Numbered from the stretch's first letter, positions 1-10,556 are shown. The stretch is DNA of 64,000 nucleotides from CAVQAH01 sp963784195 (GCA_963784195.1 CAWARA010000025.1:248001-312000); one strand, 5' to 3'. Notes: generated from the sequence alone by a model not told the origin. Made by a program: numbers and translations.

Positions 1-593
1 GCGGCGCCGAACGCGACGCCCACGGTCCATGAATCGGCAGAAGACACGCGTGACGCCGAAAGCCAGCCGTCGAACGCCGGCGCAAACGCCCCCGCGGCGA
101 TCAGGACGCCCAGCGCCGCCACCTTCAGCACCACCAGCACGTTCAGCAGCCGGCTTCCCGGCTTCACGCCGAAGTAGTTGATGACGGAGAGCACGACAAT
201 CGAGGCCATGGCCAACGGAACGGTCGCCGCGTCAGGCCGGCCCACGAGGCGCAGAGCGTAGGTGGCGAATGTGATTGCAACGGCCGCGATGGCCCCCGAT
301 TCGATCAGTGCCAGCAGCGCCCACCCGTAGAGAAAGCCAGCGAGCGGATGCAGACCCTCTCGCAGGTAGACGTATTGGCCCCCCGCCCGCGGGAACAAGG
401 CGCCCAGCTCCGCGTAGGCGAACGCGCCGGCCAGCGCGATGGCCCCGCCAGCGGCCCACGCGGCCAGAACGAGCACGCTGCTGTCGAGACGCTGAGCGAC
501 GATGTAGGGATTGATGAAGATGCCCGACCCGATGATGCCGCCGATCACGACCATCGTCGCGTCGAACGGGCCGAGCGCTCGCCGGAAGCTCAC
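1..593 (-). CDS. APC-family amino-acid permease, C-terminus cut by window edge
   Basis: About 197 N-terminal residues of an amino-acid/polyamine/organocation permease are visible, read as the reverse complement without a stop up to base 1. The first transmembrane segment has the family signature GGIIGSGIF (about residues 18-26), and GALFPRAGGQYVYL follows near residue 70, as is usual for APC transporters. About five hydrophobic helices are seen out of the usual 12. It should sit in the inner membrane and import amino acids by proton or sodium symport or by exchange; the substrate cannot be told. I chose the GTG at 593; the frame is open further upstream, so an earlier start is possible. Its promoter would lie in the hairpin-containing spacer shared with the divergent ADOP gene at 749. 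Confidence 0.85.
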   Translation of the reverse strand, partial: MSFRRALGPFDATMVVIGGIIGSGIFINPYIVAQRLDSSVLVLAAWAAGGAIALAGAFAYAELGALFPRAGGQYVYLREGLHPLAGFLYGWALLALIESGAIAAVAITFATYALRLVGRPDAATVPLAMASIVVLSVINYFGVKPGSRLLNVLVVLKVAALGVLIAAGAFAPAFDGWLSASRVSSADSWTVGVAFGA

Positions 594-607
594 GCGCTGG
601 AGCTTAT

Positions 608-721
608 CAGAGGTTGTCGACGTCCACCTTCGCGCTGCGCGCTACGGTGGACAACCTTCGCAGGGCTTGCCAACCGTAGCGCACGCTGAATTGGCAGGCG
701 TGAGCGAAGGTTGGAACCGAA
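608..721. repeat. Imperfect hairpin upstream of divergent genes
   Basis: The spacer between the APC permease and the ADOP gene holds two linked inverted repeats. CCACCTTCGCG (around 634) can pair with CGCGCTACGGTGG just after it, and CAACCTTCGC (652-661) pairs with GCGAAGGTTG near 706-715, with TTGCCAA/TTGGCA also facing each other inside. The words CTTCGCG and GCGAAGG recur in other spacers of the window. It is non-coding by my reading. Confidence 0.6.
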
Positions 722-748
722 CGTCGGGGCCGTCCGTCTAGTCGCCAG

Positions 749-3163
749 ATGGACTCTTTCTGGCTGGATCTGAAATACGCCGTGCGCACGCTCGCGGCGC
801 GGCCAGCGTTCACGGTTCTCGCCGTGCTGACGTTGTCGATTGGCATCGGCGTGAACGCCGTTGCCTTCAACGCATTCAATTCCCTCTTCTTCAAGCCGTT
901 CCGCTTTGCCAACTCCGAAACACTCGGCTGGATCGTTCCTGGTGCGGTCAACGGAACGCAGCAGCTCTCGCTCCAGGACTATCGGTATCTCGCGGAGGCG
1001 AACCGGACGTTCGAAGGCATCGTCGCCGAAGGACGGACGCCGCTCGCCATGCGGGACGGCGGCCGGAACCAGCAGGTGTGGGCGCTGATCGTGTCCGGCA
1101 ACTATCTATCGATCCTGCAGGTCAAACCGGAGCTCGGCCGGATCTTCACCGAGTCTGACACCCGTACCAGCGACATCATCGCCGTCGTCAGCCATCGATT
1201 CTGGTTCGACACACTCGGCGGCGGCACGATCGCCAGCCGCACGGTGACGATCAACGGGCGCGACGTGTCGATCATTGGCGTGCTCCCGGACGAATTTCAG
1301 GGTCCCGGTGGCCTGTACGAGCCGGACATCTGGATTCCCCTGGAACAGATCGCGGCGCTCGACCTGCCGCAGGACTTCCAGGGCACGCCACGCGCATGGC
1401 TCGGCACTGCGGGACGGCTGCGGCCGGACGTCACCGCTGCCCAGGCGCAGGCCGATCTGGACGGCCTCGCCGTCAGCCTTTCCTTCTATCGTGCTGACGC
1501 CCCTGATCGGACGAAGCTGACGTATATCCCCGTTCGTGACGGCAATCCACAGGTTCGCAGCCTCGCACGGATGGCCTATATCGGTCTCGCGGTCGTCGGC
1601 GTGGTTCTGCTGATCGCCTGCTTCAACATGGCCGGGCTCCTGCTTGCCCGGGCGGTCGAGCGGCAGAGCGAGATCGGTATCCGCGCAGCCATGGGGGCAA
1701 GTCGCGGACGGATTCTTCGACAACTCGTGACGGAAGGTCTCGTTCTGGCGCTCCTCGGTGGAATCGCCTCCCTCGTCGTCGCTGCATGGAGCGCTGACCT
1801 GCTCTCGACATTCAGCCTTCCGTCTCCAATCCCCCAGCGCGTGCACATGTCGATCGATGGGCGGCTGATCGGATTCACGCTCGCGATGGTGATCGTCGCC
1901 GGCGTGCTCCCCGCCGTCATGCCGGCTTTTCACGCGACGAAGGCCGACGTGCTGCGGTCGATCCGGTCGCAATCGGAGAGCGGCGCGCGGCCGTCGCGGG
2001 CGCGCAACGCGTTCGTCATCGCGCAGATCGCGGGCTCGACGCTGTTTCTGGGCGCCGCCCTGCTCTTCGTGCGCAGCTACTGGAACTCGGCGGCGGAGGA
2101 TCCCGGATTCGACACCGATCGAACGTTGATTGCCGAGCTGGATCCGAGCTCGCGCAACTACGACGAGAGCCGTGCCCGGCTCCTGCTCGAGAATCTCCTC
2201 GTCCGCGTGAGGGCCCTTCCGGGCGTGAGCGCCGCAGCCGCGGCGGACCGGGTACCGTTCTACGTCGGGTTCGCGAAAACCACTGACGTCGTGGCCGACG
2301 GTTCTGACTGCTCCACACCGCAATGCCGATCCGCGGTCGTCTACGCCGTTGGCGACGGCTTCTTCAACGCGCTGGGAATCCCGCTCAAGGAAGGGCGAGA
2401 GTTCTCAGAAAGCGACGTCCGCAGCGCGACTGGCGTCATCGTCAGCGAAACGATGGCCGACAGGCTGTGGCCGAATCAGCGAGCGGTGGGCCGCTCGATT
2501 CGCGAGGGAAAGGACGGCCGCCACTTGGAGGTGATCGGCGTCGCGAGGGATGTCAAGCACCGGATGATGAACGAAGAACCGGGCTCGTACCTGTATCGGC
2601 CATTTCGCCCATCCGAATTCAGCGCGCGCGTGACTGTGGTGGTTCGGACGCACGGCAATCCCCTTCAAGTGGCCGGCCCTGTGCAGGACGAAATCGCTGC
2701 GCTCGATAGGGACCTGGCTGCCGTCAGCGTGAAGACCATGACGAAACGCATGGAGATGCCCCTGTGGCCCTCCCGGACCGCGGCAGGGTTCTCATCAATC
2801 TGCGGCATCCTCGCCGTCATGCTCGCAACGCTCGGTCTCTTTGGTGTTACCTCCTACGCGATCGGCCAGCGCACGCGAGAGTTCGGCATCCGTGCCGCGC
2901 TCGGCGCATCTCCGCGATCGATGATGGGCCTCGTCATCGGTGAGGGGTTGAGGCTGGCCGTGCCAGGCGTCGTGCTCGGCGTTCTGGGTGCTGTCGTTGC
3001 GGGCCGACTGCTCTCCAGCATGCTCTTTGGTGTGAGCCCGTCGGACGCCGTGACGCTCGTGTTGACGGCCGTCACTCAGACCCTCATCGCCCTCGCCGCG
3101 TGCGCCATCCCGGCCCGTCGCGCGACGCGAGTCGATCCCATCAGCGCGCTGCGAATCACGTAG
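749..3163 (+). CDS. ADOP-type FtsX/MacB permease (804 aa)
   Basis: An intact acidobacterial duplicated orphan permease: two MacB-periplasmic-core/FtsX modules in one chain. The N-terminus (DLKYAVRTLAARPAFT) leads into a first membrane helix near residues 20-42. The first FtsX block lies around residues 275-420 (LLIACFNMAGLLLARA then GIRAAMGASRGRIL). The second periplasmic domain follows, and a closing FtsX block starts near 690 (LFGVTSYAIGQRTREFGIRAALGA). MacB-type permeases drive mechanical export or substrate presentation across the periplasm with a separate ATPase, but no ATPase gene adjoins this one. An in-frame TAG just upstream supports the ATG at 749. It lacks the roughly 80-residue prefix domain carried by some ADOPs. 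The substrate is unknown. Confidence 0.9.
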   Translation: MDSFWLDLKYAVRTLAARPAFTVLAVLTLSIGIGVNAVAFNAFNSLFFKPFRFANSETLGWIVPGAVNGTQQLSLQDYRYLAEANRTFEGIVAEGRTPLAMRDGGRNQQVWALIVSGNYLSILQVKPELGRIFTESDTRTSDIIAVVSHRFWFDTLGGGTIASRTVTINGRDVSIIGVLPDEFQGPGGLYEPDIWIPLEQIAALDLPQDFQGTPRAWLGTAGRLRPDVTAAQAQADLDGLAVSLSFYRADAPDRTKLTYIPVRDGNPQVRSLARMAYIGLAVVGVVLLIACFNMAGLLLARAVERQSEIGIRAAMGASRGRILRQLVTEGLVLALLGGIASLVVAAWSADLLSTFSLPSPIPQRVHMSIDGRLIGFTLAMVIVAGVLPAVMPAFHATKADVLRSIRSQSESGARPSRARNAFVIAQIAGSTLFLGAALLFVRSYWNSAAEDPGFDTDRTLIAELDPSSRNYDESRARLLLENLLVRVRALPGVSAAAAADRVPFYVGFAKTTDVVADGSDCSTPQCRSAVVYAVGDGFFNALGIPLKEGREFSESDVRSATGVIVSETMADRLWPNQRAVGRSIREGKDGRHLEVIGVARDVKHRMMNEEPGSYLYRPFRPSEFSARVTVVVRTHGNPLQVAGPVQDEIAALDRDLAAVSVKTMTKRMEMPLWPSRTAAGFSSICGILAVMLATLGLFGVTSYAIGQRTREFGIRAALGASPRSMMGLVIGEGLRLAVPGVVLGVLGAVVAGRLLSSMLFGVSPSDAVTLVLTAVTQTLIALAACAIPARRATRVDPISALRIT

Positions 3164-3212
3164 TCAACAGAACGAGCCTACCGGGTATACTTTGGGCCGA
3201 TCGGAGGAGTAA

Positions 3213-5540
3213 ATGGCCCGATACACCCGGCTGTTCCTGCATCCCAGGTTCGTGTGTGCCGTCGTTCTCCTGCTCGCGCTCCCGCACGTTGCCGCGGCAC
3301 AGTCTTCGTCGGCGTTCACCGCCGAGGACATGCTCAAAGTCGCATCGATCAGCATTCTCGATGTCACCGAAGACGGCCAGCGGATCGCGGCGAGCATCCG
3401 CCGACCGCTCGACAACGAGACGACTGATCACCGCCGATACGGTGACCCTTCCTATCTGGCGCCAAGCCGTGTGACCCTTCAGATCATCGACACGCGAACA
3501 GGCGCGGTGGATACGCCTTTCAAGCAGCTGGTGAACGTCAGGGACGTGGCGTGGTCGAGGGACGGCAAGCAGCTCGCCATTCTTCTGGCGAACGACCCGG
3601 CTACGGCGGACGGGTTCCCGACGACGGCGTTGCACGTGTGGAACACAGCGACGAAGGGCCTCACAGCGGTCAAGCTGCAAGGCGCGGAGACGATCGCCAT
3701 CAACTCGACCATTGCATGGACGCCGGATGGGAGCGCGGTCTTCGCGGCGCTGCGTAACCCGGAGCTCGATCGTGAAGCGCGGCAGCGGTTCAAGGTGCTG
3801 ACCGACGGTCCGGTCGTGGTGCACAAGTCGAGCGATCCGTTCCTCGAGTGGGATGCGTTGAATCGCAATACCCGCAGCCGGTCGGTGGCGGCGATCGACG
3901 TCCGCACGGGAGCCGTTCGCGCGGCCATTCCTCAGAACAAGCTCACCAGCTATCAGCCGTCACGCGACGGATCGTTCCTGACTGTGATGGAAGACGTCAC
4001 CGCCAAGACCGACTACGACACGATCGGCGGCACCGAGAACGTTTTGAAGTACGTCGACGCGAAGACGGGTGAAAGCAAGGTCCTGATGCCTGCCAGCGAG
4101 CTGAAGGGTGTGCAGCTGCGATGGTCGGACGACGGGCGCTGGTTTGCCTATGCGAAGAAGGGCGAAGTCTTCGTGCAGGGAATCGACGGCTCGAAAGCGC
4201 GGAGCCTGACGCCCAAGCCGAAGGCCGATGCGGAGGCTGAAAAAGCCGCGGCCGACAAGAGCGCGGACAAACCAGCGGGAAGTCCGAGCGACGCCGAGAA
4301 GGAGAAGAAGGAAGAGGAATCGTTCTCCGTGGTTGGCTTCAGCCGCGATGGCTCGAAGTTGCTCATCACGAGCCGGAAGGGTTGGTACGTTGCCACCGTC
4401 GCAACAGCCTCGAGGGATCTGGTCGTTCCGATGGACGAAGACGAGGAGAAGAATCCTCGACTGTCGCTCATCGACTGGACGCCGGATGGATCGGCCCTCT
4501 ATGCCACATGGGCTGCACGCAGCGAATGGCAGCGCGGCATCGTGCGGATCGACGTCGCCAGCAAGTCGATGACGCCCGTCGTCCGTGATGGACGGCTCTA
4601 CGGCGGGGTCAGGCTATCGCGCGACGGCAGCACTTTCCTGTTCACGATGTCGGATGGCGATCGTCCGGCCGAACTGCACGTCGCGGATGCGCGATTCTCC
4701 GCCGTCAAGAAACTCAGCGACCTCAATCCGTGGATGTCCTCTAAAGCGTTGCCGAAGTCCGAGCTGGTGCCGTATCGGGATGTCGATGGGAAGCAGCTGT
4801 ACGGGGTGCTTCGCTACCCGGTCGGCTACCAGAAGGGCCAGGCGTATCCAACGGTGTTCGAGATCTACGAGACCTTCTTCGATAACGGGTTCAACAGTCG
4901 GGCCGCATTCCTTACCAACCACGGCTACGCGGTGTTTCATCCGTCGGTGAATCTGGTGATCGGCCGGCCGGGCGAGGCGTGGGTCAAGGGCGTGACATCT
5001 GCGGCCAACAAGCTCATCGACATGGGGGTGGCCGATCCCGACCGGCTCGGAGTCCATGGCACGAGTTACGGCGGGTACGCGACGGCGCTCCTCATCACGC
5101 AAACCGACCGGTTCAAGGCGGCCATCAACATCTCGGGCAAGGTGAACATGGTCAGCTTCTACACCGACAGCCCCCGGCTCGGCGTTCGCAACACGCACGC
5201 GCCGGAGAAGAGCCAGGATCGAATCGGCGGCACGCTCTGGGAGTATCCGGAACGCTATCTCGAGCATTCGGCGGTCCTCCGCGCCGATCGCGTCAAGACG
5301 CCGCTCCTCAACATCACGGGCGACCAGGATCCGAACGTCCCCGCAAGTCAGTCTCGCGAGATGTATTACGCGCTGCGGCGGCTTGGAAAAGAGGTCGAAT
5401 GGGTCCGCTACGTCAACGGCGGACACCGGCCCCCGAACAGCACCGCAGAGAGCATCGACTTCGAGCAGCGGATCGTCGCCTGGTACGACAAATACCTGAA
5501 GAAGGACCAGAAGAAAAAGGACACGAACACGCCGCAGTAG
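3213..5540 (+). CDS. Secreted S9 family prolyl oligopeptidase-like peptidase (775 aa)
   Basis: A serine peptidase of the prolyl-oligopeptidase clan. Residues 1-30 form a signal peptide ending in VAAAQ, so it acts in the periplasm or outside. The N-terminal two thirds carry WD40/PD40-like beta-propeller repeats (WSRDGKQLA, WTPDGSAVF, WSDDGRWFA). A C-terminal alpha/beta-hydrolase domain holds the triad: Ser618 in GTSYGGYA, Asp706 in GDQDPNVP and His738 in NGGHRP. A Lys/Glu/Ala-rich insertion near residues 330-370 is probably a disordered loop in the propeller. A GGAGGAG ribosome site lies 4 bases before the ATG, and TATACT further upstream may be a -10 box. It is flanked by two ADOP permeases, so processing or scavenging of exported or external peptides is a reasonable guess. 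Confidence 0.93.
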   Translation: MARYTRLFLHPRFVCAVVLLLALPHVAAAQSSSAFTAEDMLKVASISILDVTEDGQRIAASIRRPLDNETTDHRRYGDPSYLAPSRVTLQIIDTRTGAVDTPFKQLVNVRDVAWSRDGKQLAILLANDPATADGFPTTALHVWNTATKGLTAVKLQGAETIAINSTIAWTPDGSAVFAALRNPELDREARQRFKVLTDGPVVVHKSSDPFLEWDALNRNTRSRSVAAIDVRTGAVRAAIPQNKLTSYQPSRDGSFLTVMEDVTAKTDYDTIGGTENVLKYVDAKTGESKVLMPASELKGVQLRWSDDGRWFAYAKKGEVFVQGIDGSKARSLTPKPKADAEAEKAAADKSADKPAGSPSDAEKEKKEEESFSVVGFSRDGSKLLITSRKGWYVATVATASRDLVVPMDEDEEKNPRLSLIDWTPDGSALYATWAARSEWQRGIVRIDVASKSMTPVVRDGRLYGGVRLSRDGSTFLFTMSDGDRPAELHVADARFSAVKKLSDLNPWMSSKALPKSELVPYRDVDGKQLYGVLRYPVGYQKGQAYPTVFEIYETFFDNGFNSRAAFLTNHGYAVFHPSVNLVIGRPGEAWVKGVTSAANKLIDMGVADPDRLGVHGTSYGGYATALLITQTDRFKAAINISGKVNMVSFYTDSPRLGVRNTHAPEKSQDRIGGTLWEYPERYLEHSAVLRADRVKTPLLNITGDQDPNVPASQSREMYYALRRLGKEVEWVRYVNGGHRPPNSTAESIDFEQRIVAWYDKYLKKDQKKKDTNTPQ

Positions 5541-5579
5541 CAGCCAACCCGGTCGGGCATCATCCCGTCCAAGGAGGTC

Positions 5580-7971
5580 ATGACCACCCTCCTGCTCGAC
5601 GTGCGGTTTGCCCTCAGGATGCTGTGGAAGCACAAGGCTTTCACAGCGTCCGCCCTTGCCACGATCGGCCTCGCAATAGGCGCGAACACCGCCATCTTCA
5701 CGCTCGTCTCGTCGGTTCTGCTGCAGCCTTTGCCGCTCCCCCGGCCCGAGCGGGTCGTGCGCGTCGAAGAGCGGCACGCTGCCGCAGCTCTCAACCTGAC
5801 GGGCGCGAATTTCGTGGACCTGAAAGCCAGGTCCCGGTCGCTTGGCAGCGTCGCCGCCTACCGCCTGAACTCCCCGGGTCTGAGCGCGGGTGATGCGCCG
5901 GAGCAGGTCATCGCTGCTGAGGTCTCCCCTGACTACTTCACCGTGTTGGGCCTCCCCGCAGCCCAGGGTCGCGTCTTTCGGTCCGGCGGATTCCGCCGCG
6001 GGATCGTCACCCACGGTTGTTCTCAGCGACGGCATCGCTCAGCGCCATTTCGGTGACCGATCCCGCGCGCTCGGCCGTGTCGTCCTCGTGAACGCGGTGC
6101 CGACCGAAGTCATCGGCGTGATGCCGCCGGGAGCCTTCGCGCCAGGCAGCCCGCAGATTTGGATTCCACATTCGTCGGCGTCACCATTGCTGCGCAACCG
6201 CCGGGCGCATCTCTTCACCGTGATCGCACGGCTCCGAGACGACGTGACGATCGCGGCGGCCGCGGAGGAGCTCGCCGTCGTCGCCAGCCAGATTCAGGCT
6301 GATACCGGCGACCAGGATGCCGGACTGAACCTGGCGATCACGCCGCTCCAACAGCGGATGACGGAGGCCATTCGTCCGGCGCTGCTCATGTTGTGGGCCG
6401 CCGTAGGCCTCGTGCTCGTGATCGCCGCCGCCAACATCGCCAACCTTCTGCTGATGCAGGGTGCATCCAGATCGCGAGAGCTGTCGATTCGCGCAGCGCT
6501 CGGGGCGCCACGGATCAGACTCCTCCGGCAGTTTGCCACCGAAGCGCTGCTGCTTGGCCTGACCGGAGGTGCAATCGGGACGGTGCTCGGCGTCTGGAGT
6601 ATTCCGGCTCTTCGCAACGTGCTCCCTGCGACCCTGCCACGAACGTCAGAGATCAGCGTGACGCCGTCGGTCATTCTCTTCGGCCTTGCCCTCTCTCTCG
6701 TCACTGCCCTGGTGTTCGGGGCCGCGCCGGCATTGCGCGCGTCCGTCCGCGCTCCGGTCGACAACCTCCGCGATCGTCATGGAGAGACGCGGGGGCAATC
6801 ACGGCTGCGTGCGGCTTTCGTCACGGCTCAAGTGGGCGTTACGGTCATCCTGCTGACGCTGGCCGTCCTGCTCGGCCGCAGCTTCCTGTCGGTCACGCGC
6901 GTGCAACTGGGCTTCGATCCCTCGGGGGTCGTCGCCTTCGACCTGACGCTTCCATCAGCCCGCTACCGCGGCGCGGCCGCGCAGGGAGAGTTTCTGGGGC
7001 GTCTCGCCGAAGCGATGCGTTCGATACCCGGTGTGCGCGAAGCCGCGGCCACCGGTGCGCTGCCCATGACGGGAACGGCCAGGACGACGATGGTGCCTGA
7101 AGGCAGCAGCGCCCGAGAATCGCTCTATGCGGACATCATCACCGCATCGCCAGGGCTCTTTTCAGCCCTGCGGATCCCGCTCAAACGCGGCCGCCTGTTC
7201 ACGGACGCCGACTCCCGCACCGGTGCACCCGTTGTGATTCTGAGCGAGACGGCAGTCAAGCGTTATTGGCCGGACGGCACAGATCCGCTGGGACTCTCCG
7301 TGACGATGAGGGAATGGGGGGACCCGTACGCGGCGCGCGTGATCGGGATCGTCGGCGACGTCCGTCAATCGGGACCTGAAACCGATCCTGCGCCGGCGGC
7401 CTATTATCCGGTTGCGCAGTTCCCCGAGACTTTGCTCCGGCACTCGATCGTGATCCGTACGGATGGCGATCCGCTGTCGGTCGTCCCTGCGGCGCGAGAC
7501 ATGGTCGGGCGCCTGGATCGTGAGCAGCCGGTGGCGTCGATTCGAACGCTCGATCAGCTTCTGGCCACGACCGTCGCGCAACGCCGATTCAATCTGATGC
7601 TCCTCGCGGGATTCTCCGCAACCGCCCTCGCCCTCGCCGCGCTCGGGCTGTATGGCATCGTGGCGTTCGCCGTCGGGCAACGGAGCCGCGAGATTGGCTT
7701 GCGTGTTGCGCTGGGTGCGCGGCCGTTCGATGTGGCCCGGCTGGTTCTCACCCATGGCGTCGCGCCGATCGCCTCCGGTCTCGGTCTCGGGAGTGCGGCT
7801 GCGTTTCTGGCCTCACGCGCGATCGAAGCACAGTTCTTCGGCGTGAGCGCCGCGGACGCGACGACGGTGGCGTTCGTGCTGGCCGTCGTGACGGCTACCG
7901 GGGCGCTTGCGTGCGCCGCTCCCGCGCGGCGCGCGCTGAGGATTGACCCGGCCGTCACCCTTCGCGAATGA
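5580..7971 (+). CDS. ADOP-type FtsX/MacB permease, one frameshift
   Basis: A full-length ADOP permease spread over two frames: 5580 to about 5978, then about 5979 to 7971. The first part has the usual start (LDVRFALRMLWKHKAFT) and first helix (IGLAIGANTAIFTLV). The second resumes in PTVVLSDGIAQRHFG and carries the central FtsX block (AANIANLLLMQGASRSRELSIRAALGA) and the C-terminal one (YGIVAFAVGQRSREIGLRVALGA). Dropping one T from the TTT at 5976-5978 restores a continuous GRVFGPADSAAGSSPTV, which fits the family. I therefore treat it as one gene with a 1-base insertion, either a sequence error or a young pseudogene. It starts 39 bases after the S9 peptidase, with AAGGAGG just before the ATG, so the two are probably co-transcribed. 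Confidence 0.85.
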
Positions 7972-7980
7972 CCGTCGATT

Positions 7981-9579
7981 CTAGCGGGTGACCGATAGAT
8001 CGAGTGTCGGGAGGAACTTGGGCGGCTGACGATGTTTCGTGGCCTGCTCGTAGGCGTAGGCCAGGCCGATCAGTTTTGCTTCGGTCCAGGGTCGGCCGAT
8101 GAACGAGATGCCCACGGGGAGCCCAAGCACGTGCCCGGCCGGAACGGTGATGTTCGGATACCCGGCTACCGCAGCCGGCGTGGAGCTCGCGCCGAGGAAG
8201 TGATCGCCGTTCACCAGATCGATCGGCCACGCGGGGCCTCCGGTCGGCGCCACGATCGCATCAAGCCGATGCTTCGTCATCGCGGCGTCGATCCCTTTCG
8301 TCCGCGAAAGCGCCCGACAAGTCGCGACTGCTTTCTGATAGCCCGCCGAGGTCAGCGGTCCCTTCTTCTGGGCCATGACCATGATCTCCTGACCGAAGAA
8401 CGGCATCTCGCGGGCCTTCTCCCGTTCGTTGAATTCGATCACTTCGGCGAGCGAATGAACCTTGGCGGCGGGACCAAGCGCCTTCAGGTAGGCGTTCAGA
8501 TCGGCCTTGAACTCGTACAGCAGGATCTCGAACTCGCAGTCGTCGAACTGGCCGGCCGTCGGGATGTCAGCGGGATCCACGATGATGGCACCGCGGGCCT
8601 TGAGCTCGGCGATCGCGCCATCCATGAGCCGATCCGTCGCCGGGCTGTAGCCGAAGTAGCGCTTGCGCGCGACGCCGATCCTCGCGCCGCGAAGGGCGTC
8701 GGCATTCAACGCTTTCACGAACGCTGCCGGCTTGCCGGCTGACCGCTTCGTCTCGGCGTCCCGCGGGTCGACCCCGGCAATGGCCTCGAGCAGCGCCGCG
8801 GCATCAGCGACCGTGCGCGTCATCGGGCCTGCCGTGTCCTGCGAGTGCGCAATCGGGATGATGCCGGCGCGACTGACGAGGCCGAGCGTCGGCTTGATGC
8901 CGACCAGCCCGTTGACCGTCGAGGGGCAGACGATCGATCCGTCCGTTTCAGTACCGATCGCCGCCGCAGCGAGGTTGGCCGCGATAGCCGCGCCCGACCC
9001 CGAGCTCGATCCGCACGGGTTGCGATCGAGGACGTAGGGGTTCTTCACCTGCCCACCACGTCCGCTCCACCCGCTCGTGCTCTTGGTCGATCGAAAGTTG
9101 GCCCATTCGCTCAGATTCGTCTTGCCGAGGATCACCGCCCCCGCCGCCCGCAGCCGCTCCGCGACGAACGCATCGCGCGCCGCGATGGATCCTTCGAGCG
9201 CAAGCGACCCCGCCGTCGTCATCATCTTGTCGGCCGTGTCGATGTTGTCCTTGATCAGGATCGGCACGCCATGCAGCGGGCCGCGCGCGCCCTTCGACTT
9301 CCGCTCGGCATCAAGGGCATCCGCGATCGCCAGCGCCTCGGGATTCACCTCGATCACCGACCTGAGCGTCGGCCCCGAGCGATCGATCTTCTCGATGCGC
9401 TCGAGATACATCTCAACGAGCCGCCGTGACGTGTAGCGCCCGGCCTGCATGTGCTGCTGCAACTGCTCGAACGTGGCCTCCTCGAGCGGAAATGCTGGTT
9501 GAGTGGCCTGTCGGGCGTAACCGGTGGGCACGGAACAAATGAGGACGACGGTTAATGCCGCGAATGCTCTGACGATCAT
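7981..9579 (-). CDS. Secreted amidase-signature family hydrolase
   Basis: An amidase-signature enzyme of about 532 residues. From the ATG at 9579 it begins with a clear signal peptide (MIVRAFAALTVVLICSVP, cleavage near GYARQ), so it is exported; a GTG at 9600 is an alternative start adding seven residues. The Ser-cisSer-Lys catalytic set is present: Lys110 in ILIKDN, the Ser191-193 cluster in GSSSGSGAA, and nucleophile Ser214 in TDGSIVCPS. Such enzymes hydrolyse carboxamides and related C-N bonds; this secreted subtype is often annotated as glutamyl-tRNA amidotransferase A by similarity, but export and the absence of gatB/gatC argue against that role. It converges on the ADOP gene ending at 7971. 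Substrate unknown. Confidence 0.9.
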   Translation of the reverse strand: MIVRAFAALTVVLICSVPTGYARQATQPAFPLEEATFEQLQQHMQAGRYTSRRLVEMYLERIEKIDRSGPTLRSVIEVNPEALAIADALDAERKSKGARGPLHGVPILIKDNIDTADKMMTTAGSLALEGSIAARDAFVAERLRAAGAVILGKTNLSEWANFRSTKSTSGWSGRGGQVKNPYVLDRNPCGSSSGSGAAIAANLAAAAIGTETDGSIVCPSTVNGLVGIKPTLGLVSRAGIIPIAHSQDTAGPMTRTVADAAALLEAIAGVDPRDAETKRSAGKPAAFVKALNADALRGARIGVARKRYFGYSPATDRLMDGAIAELKARGAIIVDPADIPTAGQFDDCEFEILLYEFKADLNAYLKALGPAAKVHSLAEVIEFNEREKAREMPFFGQEIMVMAQKKGPLTSAGYQKAVATCRALSRTKGIDAAMTKHRLDAIVAPTGGPAWPIDLVNGDHFLGASSTPAAVAGYPNITVPAGHVLGLPVGISFIGRPWTEAKLIGLAYAYEQATKHRQPPKFLPTLDLSVTR

Positions 9580-9841
9580 GCCGGCAAGCGTAGCACGCAC
9601 GTGACGGAGACGATCCGCCCCACGGTGGTGACGGTATTGGCAACGATCACGACGGCCGCGACGTTCGCGACGACACTATTGTCCGCGTCGTGGTCGTCGC
9701 GGTCGTCGCGAGCGTTCCGGGGACTCGTCGGCGGCGTCCTGCCGTTGTCCATGCGAAAGTGCTGATCGATCGAGCATGCCGAACTTCCTCGGTGCGTTCA
9801 ACGCTGAAACGTGGCGAGCCACTGATAGCTACCCGGATCAC

Positions 9842-9878
9842 GGTCCACGGACTACGGACCACGGACCACGAACTACGG
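9842..9878. repeat. Solo arm of heptamer hairpin family A
   Basis: About five 7-bp units of the type GACTACG/GACCACG stand in tandem just downstream of the receiver-PilZ gene. The same units form both arms of the hairpins at 16631, 39857, 48704 and 57321. No convincing opposite arm is seen here, so it looks like a half element. The rest of the spacer 9601-9841 shows no gene. Confidence 0.7.
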
Positions 9879-9884
9879 CAGATG

Positions 9885-10556
9885 CTAAGCCCCAAGCCGA
9901 TCGACGATCGTGCGCCACGTGTGCGCGGCAGGGGTCGTCTCGGAGACAAGCGTCGCACCGCACAGCAGGCCAGGGCGGCCGGCGACTGGATACGACCACA
10001 CGGGCTGGACCTCCAGATTGAGTCCGATGCCCGACACTTCGACAGCAAAGCTCGAAGGCAGAGCGGCCGCGTCAGGCACCTCGAGCCGGAGGCCTCCGTA
10101 ACAGACATCGAGCACCGATGCCGGACGTCCGGCGGCGGTCACATGGAACCCGCCCGCGACTTGCTTGCGCGGCCAGCGGCGCTGGCGGCGCACGGTGTTC
10201 AGGCTGAGCGCGACGGTGTCGAGAAACTCGGCCGGCTTGATCGGCTTGCGGACGAACTGGGCGTTGTAGCGGCGCGCCTCGTACTCCATCATCGCGTCGT
10301 CGTAGCCGGTCATGATGACGATCGCGATGTCAGGCGAGTCGGCACGCACCTTCATCACCAGGTGAAGGCCGTTGTAGCTTCTCAGCCGGACGTCAGTGAT
10401 GAAGAGGTCCCAGTTGAACTCGCCGAGAAGCGCTTTCGCTTCTTCGTAGCTCGACGACGTGGTGACGTCATGGTCGGCCGCGCGGAGCAATTCCTCGATT
10501 CCGCACAGCGCATTCTCGTCGTCGTCGACGACCAGGACCCGGAACGGCAGTTTCAT
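9885..10556 (-). CDS. Response regulator with receiver and PilZ domains (223 aa)
   Basis: The N-terminal receiver domain (residues 5-120) is complete: acidic pocket Asp11-Asp13, phospho-acceptor Asp55 in LFITDVRL and Lys104 in VRKPIK. Residues 122-220 look like a PilZ domain (RRQRRWPRKQ, then a barrel with VLDVCYGGLRLEV), though the canonical RxxxR and D/NxSxxG residues are partly degenerate, so cyclic-di-GMP binding is uncertain. Proteins of this layout couple phosphorelay input to second-messenger or pilus output. No kinase adjoins it. A candidate sigma-54 promoter lies about 48 bases upstream. The badly frameshifted gene at 19139-20314 resembles the same receiver-plus-PilZ layout. Confidence 0.85.
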   Translation of the reverse strand: MKLPFRVLVVDDDENALCGIEELLRAADHDVTTSSSYEEAKALLGEFNWDLFITDVRLRSYNGLHLVMKVRADSPDIAIVIMTGYDDAMMEYEARRYNAQFVRKPIKPAEFLDTVALSLNTVRRQRRWPRKQVAGGFHVTAAGRPASVLDVCYGGLRLEVPDAAALPSSFAVEVSGIGLNLEVQPVWSYPVAGRPGLLCGATLVSETTPAAHTWRTIVDRLGA